A stretch of 34,599 bases of DNA, from NCBI GenBank assembly GCA_014534425.1, contig JACVRN010000044.1:1-34599 (forward strand), read 5' to 3'. A program made the translations under genes and the position numbers. Source of the stretch: Pyrinomonadaceae bacterium (lineage in GTDB: Bacteria; Acidobacteriota; Blastocatellia; Pyrinomonadales; Pyrinomonadaceae). Under the pieces are notes generated by a model that saw only the letters and a program-made list of their open reading frames with translations, made no database searches and was not told where the DNA came from. Shown here one piece after another: positions 29,849-34,599 of the stretch (position 1 is the first letter of the stretch; each line of letters opens with the position of its first letter).

Positions 29849-31909
29849 TTACCAAATCTGGCAACGCTCTTCGCGCACCATCGGGTCGCCCTTCTTGCAC
29901 TGGAATGCCTGCTGGAAGACGGGCATGTTTGAAAGCGGCCCGTTGACGCGAAAACGCGGCAGTGGGTGCGGGTCTATGTTGACCAGCAGTCGCTCGAACT
30001 CTGGCCGCGAGTTCGTGGCCCAGACTTGAGCGTAGCCCAGGAAGAAGCGCTGCTCCGGCGTGAAGCCGTCAATCATAGGCGGACGTGGCTTGCTTTCCAG
30101 GGATTTCTGGAACGCAGCGTAGGCTATGGTTAAGCCGCCAAGGTCTGCGATTGACTCGCCTGCCACCAATTCGCCCTTCTCGCGCAGGTTGTCCTTCTCA
30201 TCAACGACGAAGGAACTGAACTGGTTGATGATGCACTGTGCGCGCCCCTGGAAATTCTTGAGGTCTGCTTCAACCCACCAGTTCTTCAGATTCCCTTCGG
30301 CGTCGAATTTTGCGCCCTGGTCGTCGAAGCCATGCGTCATCTCGTGGCCTATGACCGCGCCTATCGCGCCGTAGTTAATCGCGTCGTCGGCTTCGGCGTT
30401 GAAGAACGGCGGCTGTAGTATCCCTGCCGGGAAAACTATCTCGTTCATGGAAGGGTTGTAGTAAGCGTTGACAGTCGGCGGCGACATGCCCCACTCTGTG
30501 CGGTCTACGGGCTTGCCGATTTTGCTCAGTTCGCGCCTTGCCTCGAAGTTGATGGCGCGGAAGCGGTTCGTTAAAAACGAGCCTCGGTCTATGTTCAGAG
30601 CGGAGTAGTCGCGCCACTTATCCGGGTAGCCAATCTTGCGCGCGAAGGCCGAGAGCTTTTGAACGGCCTGTTTGCGCGTCTCCGCGCTCATCCAACTCAG
30701 AGTGCCTATGTCTTCGCGCAACGCGCTGATGAGATTGCCGACAAGCTCGGCCATGCGCGCTTTCGATTCGGGCGTGAAGGCCACCTTGACGTACTCCTGG
30801 CCGAGCGCTTCCCCTAGCGCCCTGTCCACACTCGACACGCAGCGCTTCCAGCGAGGCAGGTTCTCCTGCGTGCCCGTCAGCGTGCGCCCTTTGAAGTTGA
30901 AGTCTTCGTCGACGAACTTAGACGAGAGGGCGGAAGCGGCAGAGTTAATCAGGTGCCAGCGCAGGTAGGTCTTCCAGTCCGCGAGCGGCACGCTGGTCAA
31001 CTGCCTGTCAACCTCTTTGAAAAAGTCCGGCTGGCCTATGTTGATGTCGCCCGCCTGCGTCAGCCCACGGCGCTTGAAATAGTCTTCCCAGGAAAAATTG
31101 GGCGTCAGAGCTTTCAACTCTGCGAGCGTCATTTTGTGATAGACGTTCTCTGGCTTGCGCCGCTCCACGCGGGTCATGGAGGCGCGTGCCAGCGCGGTCT
31201 CGATACCCAAAACGGTTTGCGCTTCCGCCTGCGCCTTCTGCGCGTCGTCGCCCATCAACTCGAACATCTTGGCGACGTGCGCGACGTACTGGTTGCGAAG
31301 GGTTTTTGATTTTTCGTCGTCCTTCAAGTAGTAGTCGCGGTCTGGAAGCCCAAGGCCGCCCTGTCCCGCGCTTCCTATGACCTTCGTGCTGTCTTTGAAA
31401 TCCTGGTCGGCTCCGAAGCGGAAGAGCGCGCCGATTCCGTAGCCGTGCAGGTGCGCTATCTCAGCTTGCAGGTCTTTCGTGTCGCGCATCTTGTCTATCA
31501 AATCCAGTTCCGGTTGTAGCGGCTTGATGCCTTCGGCCTCTATCTTCTGCTCGTTCATGCAGGAGGCATAGAATTGGCCTATCTTCTGCGTGTTGCTTCC
31601 CTTCGGCGCGCTTGTGTTCTTCGCCGCCGCCTCAAGAATTGCGCGTAGCGTGTCGCGGTTCTTCTCGTCAACTATGTTGGCGGTGCCCCACGAAGGGTAC
31701 GCAGCCGGAATCACATTCTTCTTCATCCACCCGCCGTTGGCGTAGCGGTAGAAATCCTGGCAGGCGGGCACGCTTGTGTCCATGTTCGACACGTCCAGCC
31801 CTTTGGACGGAGCGGCTGCCTCGCTGCTCCAGTTGATAGCCGTCGCAAGGGCCATGAGCAATAATGCCAGGCCCCAAACAAATCGTGATTTTAAGAGACG
31901 CATAGACAC
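29849..31909 (-). CDS. pepO: M13 (neprilysin/PepO) family zinc endopeptidase
   Basis: The 686-residue secreted metallopeptidase has a signal peptide (FVWGLALLLMALATAINWSS). Conserved M13 features: the N-terminal domain start DTSVPACQDFYRYANGGWMKKN near 43, NAYYNPSMNEIVFPAGILQPPFF near 478, zinc motif VIGHEMTHGFDDQGAKFD near residue 520, and ESIADLGGLTIAY near 580 with the third ligand and its Asp. The C-terminus CQIW matches the family's closing C-x-x-W. Substrates are usually short peptides; here it would act in the periplasm. The frame opens at GTG 31909, and an ATG at 31903 with TGGAG 5 nt upstream is equally possible. It is transcribed alone, convergent with lysS. Confidence 0.95.
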   Translation of the reverse strand: MSMRLLKSRFVWGLALLLMALATAINWSSEAAAPSKGLDVSNMDTSVPACQDFYRYANGGWMKKNVIPAAYPSWGTANIVDEKNRDTLRAILEAAAKNTSAPKGSNTQKIGQFYASCMNEQKIEAEGIKPLQPELDLIDKMRDTKDLQAEIAHLHGYGIGALFRFGADQDFKDSTKVIGSAGQGGLGLPDRDYYLKDDEKSKTLRNQYVAHVAKMFELMGDDAQKAQAEAQTVLGIETALARASMTRVERRKPENVYHKMTLAELKALTPNFSWEDYFKRRGLTQAGDINIGQPDFFKEVDRQLTSVPLADWKTYLRWHLINSAASALSSKFVDEDFNFKGRTLTGTQENLPRWKRCVSSVDRALGEALGQEYVKVAFTPESKARMAELVGNLISALREDIGTLSWMSAETRKQAVQKLSAFARKIGYPDKWRDYSALNIDRGSFLTNRFRAINFEARRELSKIGKPVDRTEWGMSPPTVNAYYNPSMNEIVFPAGILQPPFFNAEADDAINYGAIGAVIGHEMTHGFDDQGAKFDAEGNLKNWWVEADLKNFQGRAQCIINQFSSFVVDEKDNLREKGELVAGESIADLGGLTIAYAAFQKSLESKPRPPMIDGFTPEQRFFLGYAQVWATNSRPEFERLLVNIDPHPLPRFRVNGPLSNMPVFQQAFQCKKGDPMVREERCQIW

Positions 31910-32086
31910 TCCATTCCCCTCTAGATGAATTGTGGCCTCAAGAGTGGGGGATCGTAAGCTCGGATTAAGTTCTAAGGAGTGACGCTATTTTACCAGCAAG
32001 GAAGCCAAAAGGAAAAAGGCAAAGGGGCCGAGAGTTGCGCGAGCGGCGCGCTAATCAAAGCCGCCTTTAATAGATAAACCTCCGCC

Positions 32087-33163
32087 TTATTTTAATGTGG
32101 GCGCTTTTGTCCCGCTATTCGCGCGTGTGTAGGAGAGGATTGTGCCGCCGAAGCCTACGGCCCAGGCACGGTCGCGGCCTGCAAAGAAGATGCGTTCGAG
32201 CGGGTGAGTGATGCCGGTCGGCTCAACCGTCCACTTGAGACCGCTATTCGTAGTGTGAAGCAGTATGCCGTCCGCGCCCACGACCCAGCCTTCGGAGGCG
32301 TCCAGGAATTTTACGTCCGTGAGGTCGGATTGCACAGTTGAATTCTGAGCGCGCCAAGTGCGACCGCCGTCCAGGGTCATGAAGATGCGGCCCGCAGAGC
32401 CTACGGCCCAGCCTATGCGCGTCTCCACGAAAGAGACGCTGGTGAAGCGAACGTCGCGCGCATCCACCATACCTTCGCGCCACGTCTCGCCGCCGTCGAA
32501 GGTCTGAAGAATTGTCGAGCGCGCACCTACAAGCCAGCCGTGCTCTGCGTCTATGAATGTTCCGCCCAGAAGAAGATAGCGCGTGGGCGAAGGCCGCCGC
32601 GACCAGCTTGCTCCGCCGTCGCGCGTAGCGTACAGGACTCCGGCTTCACCGAAAGCCCATGCGCGACCGTCCCTAGTGAAGACTGCGCGCACAAGACGCG
32701 CGTCGGCGTCCGCTAAATTCACTCTCTGCCATGAGCGCGCCCCGTCCGTGGTCTTCATCAGGTAGGTGCGCGCCTCAGTGTTTGTTCGCAGCTTGTACAT
32801 GTCACGCTCGCAGACTATCCATCCCGTCTGAGCGTCTGCGAAGTAGATGTCTCGAATCGTGTCTTCCGTGGGCCGACGCACGAGCGCCTTCCAGCTTTCC
32901 CCGCCGTCCGCAGTCTCAAGCATGGTGCCGTTGCTTCCGGCAACCCATCCACGTCTAGCATCAAGAAAGTAGACCGCGTGCAGCCAGGCAAGAGTTCCAG
33001 ATTGCTGCCGCACCCATGAAGCGTGCGCCAATGATGAAGATAAAAGAAGAAGACAAAGAGATGTGATGACGCGTAAAGACATAGTGTGATGAAGAAAGCT
33101 CAGAAAATCTTTTTTTGCGTTGCGCGCCGGATGAAGCGCTCGCCTGTCTCTTCCCTTGCTCAT
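32087..33163 (-). CDS. Exported YCF48/HCF136-like beta-propeller
   Basis: The protein (up to 358 residues) contains seven repeats of the form GWxVGxxGxIxxTxDGGxTW (for example GWVAGSNGTMLETADGGESW and GWAVGSAGRIFMTLDGGRTW), so it should form a seven-bladed propeller related to YCF48/BNR proteins. In photosynthetic organisms the family assembles photosystem II; in other bacteria the roles are mostly unknown. A hydrophobic segment SLRVITSLCLLLLSSSLAHA is a signal peptide; it would start at ATG 33082, but only ATG 33163 has a Shine-Dalgarno sequence (AGGGGA, 8-9 nt), giving a long 30-residue basic leader. Either start could be right. It follows the XRE regulator by 30 bp. Confidence 0.85.
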   Translation of the reverse strand: MSKGRDRRALHPARNAKKDFLSFLHHTMSLRVITSLCLLLLSSSLAHASWVRQQSGTLAWLHAVYFLDARRGWVAGSNGTMLETADGGESWKALVRRPTEDTIRDIYFADAQTGWIVCERDMYKLRTNTEARTYLMKTTDGARSWQRVNLADADARLVRAVFTRDGRAWAFGEAGVLYATRDGGASWSRRPSPTRYLLLGGTFIDAEHGWLVGARSTILQTFDGGETWREGMVDARDVRFTSVSFVETRIGWAVGSAGRIFMTLDGGRTWRAQNSTVQSDLTDVKFLDASEGWVVGADGILLHTTNSGLKWTVEPTGITHPLERIFFAGRDRAWAVGFGGTILSYTRANSGTKAPTLK

Positions 33164-33193
33164 CTCTTAATCCCCTTTCCGTGTTCGTTCTCT

Positions 33194-33631
33194 TTACTTC
33201 TCAGTCCGGCGGCGCGTGGCGCTCAAATGACGCAGCAGGATGAGCGCGGGCGAGACATCGCGCCCCAGAGTATAGGCCCTGTGCGCCGCCGTCATAATCG
33301 AGTTGACGGGTTCGGGCGCGCTCTCGCGCTCGTTGCAGCGTGAGCAGGTGTTGTTGCCGTAGAGTTTTAACAGCAATAGGTGCGCGTCGCGTTTGTCTAA
33401 GAGCGACAGAATCTCTTCGGGCGGAATCTGTAGCCCGTCCGCCAATCGGAGCGCGCTCTCAAGATTAATCGTCGTGATGACTCCGCTCTGCAACTTTGAG
33501 AGCAGTCCCTGATCGAATCCTGTGCGGCGACAAAAATCCACCTGCTTGAGACCAAGCTCCTTTAACCTGGCCGTGATGAGTTGCGATAGAGGCGTCACCG
33601 ATTGCACGGCTCTCTTTGCCATAACCAACAC
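33194..33631 (-). CDS. XRE-family HTH regulator with C-terminal extension
   Basis: The 145-residue protein carries a Cro/C1-type helix-turn-helix at about 14-75: LITARLKELGLKQVDFCRRTGFDQGLLSKLQSG, followed by NLESALRLADGLQIPPEEILSLL. The C-terminal 65 residues contain a CSRC (CxxC) motif within NNTCSRCNERE and a helical segment, which could sense metal or redox state, though two cysteines alone would need a dimer or other ligands. GTG 33631 is preceded by AAAGGAAAGG at good distance; ATG 33622 is an alternative. It lies 30 bp upstream of the propeller gene and probably forms an operon with it. The target operator is unknown. Confidence 0.82.
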   Translation of the reverse strand: MLVMAKRAVQSVTPLSQLITARLKELGLKQVDFCRRTGFDQGLLSKLQSGVITTINLESALRLADGLQIPPEEILSLLDKRDAHLLLLKLYGNNTCSRCNERESAPEPVNSIMTAAHRAYTLGRDVSPALILLRHLSATRRRTEK

Positions 33632-33700
33632 GCGCGCCTTTCCTTTAGATTCTCAAACCGAGCCTTCCAAAAGCCGGATGAAAAACGCGAGGGGAAAAAC

Positions 33701-33756
33701 AGTGCTGAGTACTGAGTTAAGAGATTCTTCTTTTACTCAGTACTCAGCACTCAGTA
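33701..33756. repeat. Heptamer-repeat hairpin (CTGAGTA family), copy 2
   Basis: Arms 33701-33717 and 33735-33751 are 17 nt and perfectly complementary. The right side contains CTCAGTA, CTCAGCA and CTCAGTA in tandem (33736-33756). It begins 6 bp after the stop of the minus-strand polysaccharide export gene and shares an identical 16-mer with the element at 27251-27293. Confidence 0.92.
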
Positions 33757-33762
33757 CTTTTA

Positions 33763-34599
33763 TTAGAACGGTAGGCCGAAGATGCGACCGAAGGACAGTA
33801 TTGGGACGTACTGTAAAAGCTGTTGAATAGATTTCAGGCGATTGCCTGGGACAATGACCTGGTCGCCGGGCGCAAGGTAAGCCATCTCTTTGGCTTTACC
33901 CTTTTCGATGGCGGAAACGTCTACGATAATCGGGTTCAACTCGCCGTCGGCTTTGCGGCGAAGGATAACGACCTTCTTTTTGTCGCCCGTGTTGAGTATG
34001 CCGCCAGCCTCGGCCAGCGCTTCCATCACGCTCACGCGGCGCGTCATAACCATGACGCCGGGCCTTCCGACATCGCCGAGCACGCTGTAGCGCGCGGACA
34101 TGGCCTTGTCCAGATAGACAGTCACCTGCGGGTCTATGATGTACTCGTCCAACTTCTTCCGAATCTCTTCCTGCACCTGCTGCGTGGTCTTGCCCACTAC
34201 GCGCACGCCTTCGGCTATCAAAGGAAAGCTGATGCGACCGTCGGGCGGAACCGTGATGTTCGACTTGGAGTAGCGCGGCTGGTTGAAGACATCTACAGAG
34301 ATGACATCTTCCGGGCCGAGGCGGTAGTCCTTCAGAAAGTTGTTGTAGTAAGGAACAATCGCGGCCTCTTCTTCGGAGAGCGATTCACGACGCCCAGTCT
34401 GAAGCTCTGCCGGAACGCTCGAAGACGATGCGGGCTTGGTCGTCTGCCCGGAGGAAGCAGCAGGCGCGGCGGCTTGCGAACCTTGAGTCGAAGCCGGAGT
34501 CGTCCCCTGCTGCGCGGTTTGAGTGCTCTTCTTGGGCGCGTCTTTTTCCTGCTTATCTTTTGTGCCGCCTCCGAAGATTTTGCTCATCACGCCGGAAGA
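33763..34599 (-). CDS. Polysaccharide export protein, Wza-like (5' end may be outside the window)
   Basis: At least 275 residues are visible. After a disordered Ala/Ser/Thr/Gln-rich region (to about residue 75) come a Poly_export domain (YRLGPEDVISVDVFNQPRYS, VPPDGRISFPLIAEGVRVVGKT, about 88-165) and an SLBB-like domain (YSVLGDVGRPGVMVMTRRVSVMEALAEAGGI, about 168-240). It would form the outer-membrane exit channel for capsule or exopolysaccharide. The frame is open to the window edge (in-frame codons Ser-Ser-Gly precede GTG 34590 and ATG 34587), and no signal peptide is present, so the true start is probably outside. Confidence 0.88.
   Translation of the reverse strand, partial: SSGVMSKIFGGGTKDKQEKDAPKKSTQTAQQGTTPASTQGSQAAAPAASSGQTTKPASSSSVPAELQTGRRESLSEEEAAIVPYYNNFLKDYRLGPEDVISVDVFNQPRYSKSNITVPPDGRISFPLIAEGVRVVGKTTQQVQEEIRKKLDEYIIDPQVTVYLDKAMSARYSVLGDVGRPGVMVMTRRVSVMEALAEAGGILNTGDKKKVVILRRKADGELNPIIVDVSAIEKGKAKEMAYLAPGDQVIVPGNRLKSIQQLLQYVPILSFGRIFGLPF

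Overview
The window looks like part of a chromosome from a Gram-negative, moderately GC-rich bacterium. The mix suggests Acidobacteriota, perhaps Blastocatellia: a single-chain glycyl-tRNA synthetase, a LolA-like periplasmic protein, a YCF48 propeller, an M13 peptidase, a PEP-CTERM protein and a Wza-type export protein. That placement is inference; there is no rRNA or other decisive marker. I found no tRNA or rRNA gene, no CRISPR array and no transposase or integrase.

Layout. 1-4310 (mostly minus): partial acyl-CoA dehydrogenase, CCA-adding enzyme, an acidic unknown protein, GlyRS and a 55-residue membrane protein. 4438-9416 (minus): a PEGA/OmpA-like protein and a PEP-CTERM protein, translationally coupled behind a leader of about 350 nt, then pnp and rpsO. 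9617-12289 (plus): a promoter, a yybP-ykoY-type (Mn2+) riboswitch with an intrinsic terminator, a TerC/Alx membrane protein and a type II NADH dehydrogenase. 12443-16515 (plus): a peptidoglycan-remodelling cluster of PBP4-type DD-peptidase, M15 DD-carboxypeptidase, YkuD L,D-transpeptidase and a small membrane protein. 16535-18998 (minus): a 48-residue metallothionein-like protein, tRNA-dihydrouridine synthase, a small unknown protein and a LolA-like protein. 19123-20462 (plus): two unknown membrane-associated proteins. 20544-27763 (minus): an MreB paralogue, an S4-domain RqcP-like protein, a SurA-like chaperone, Mfd and RfaE2. 27940-29763 (plus): LysRS with an acidic insertion. 29849-34599 (minus): M13 peptidase, YCF48 propeller, XRE regulator and a polysaccharide export protein cut by the window edge.

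The most unusual structure lies between genes. At least six intergenic spaces hold long hairpins whose arms are short degenerate tandem repeats. Five have a 7-nt period, each with its own heptamer except two that share an identical 16-mer; one has a 9-nt period. Six of the seven elements (counting both copies of the shared family) start within about 40 bp after the stop codon of the upstream minus-strand gene, and several following genes lack a visible Shine-Dalgarno sequence. They resemble the short tandemly repeated sequences known from cyanobacteria, but here they are folded into hairpins at gene ends. The second notable system is the riboswitch upstream of terC: its promoter, aptamer core, P1 stem and a terminator that competes with P1 can all be read directly.

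Two small genes below the usual length cutoff (55 and 48 residues) are annotated. Start codons were revised for cca, the PEP-CTERM gene, dacB and the M15 peptidase. All assignments come from reading motifs; no database search was possible.
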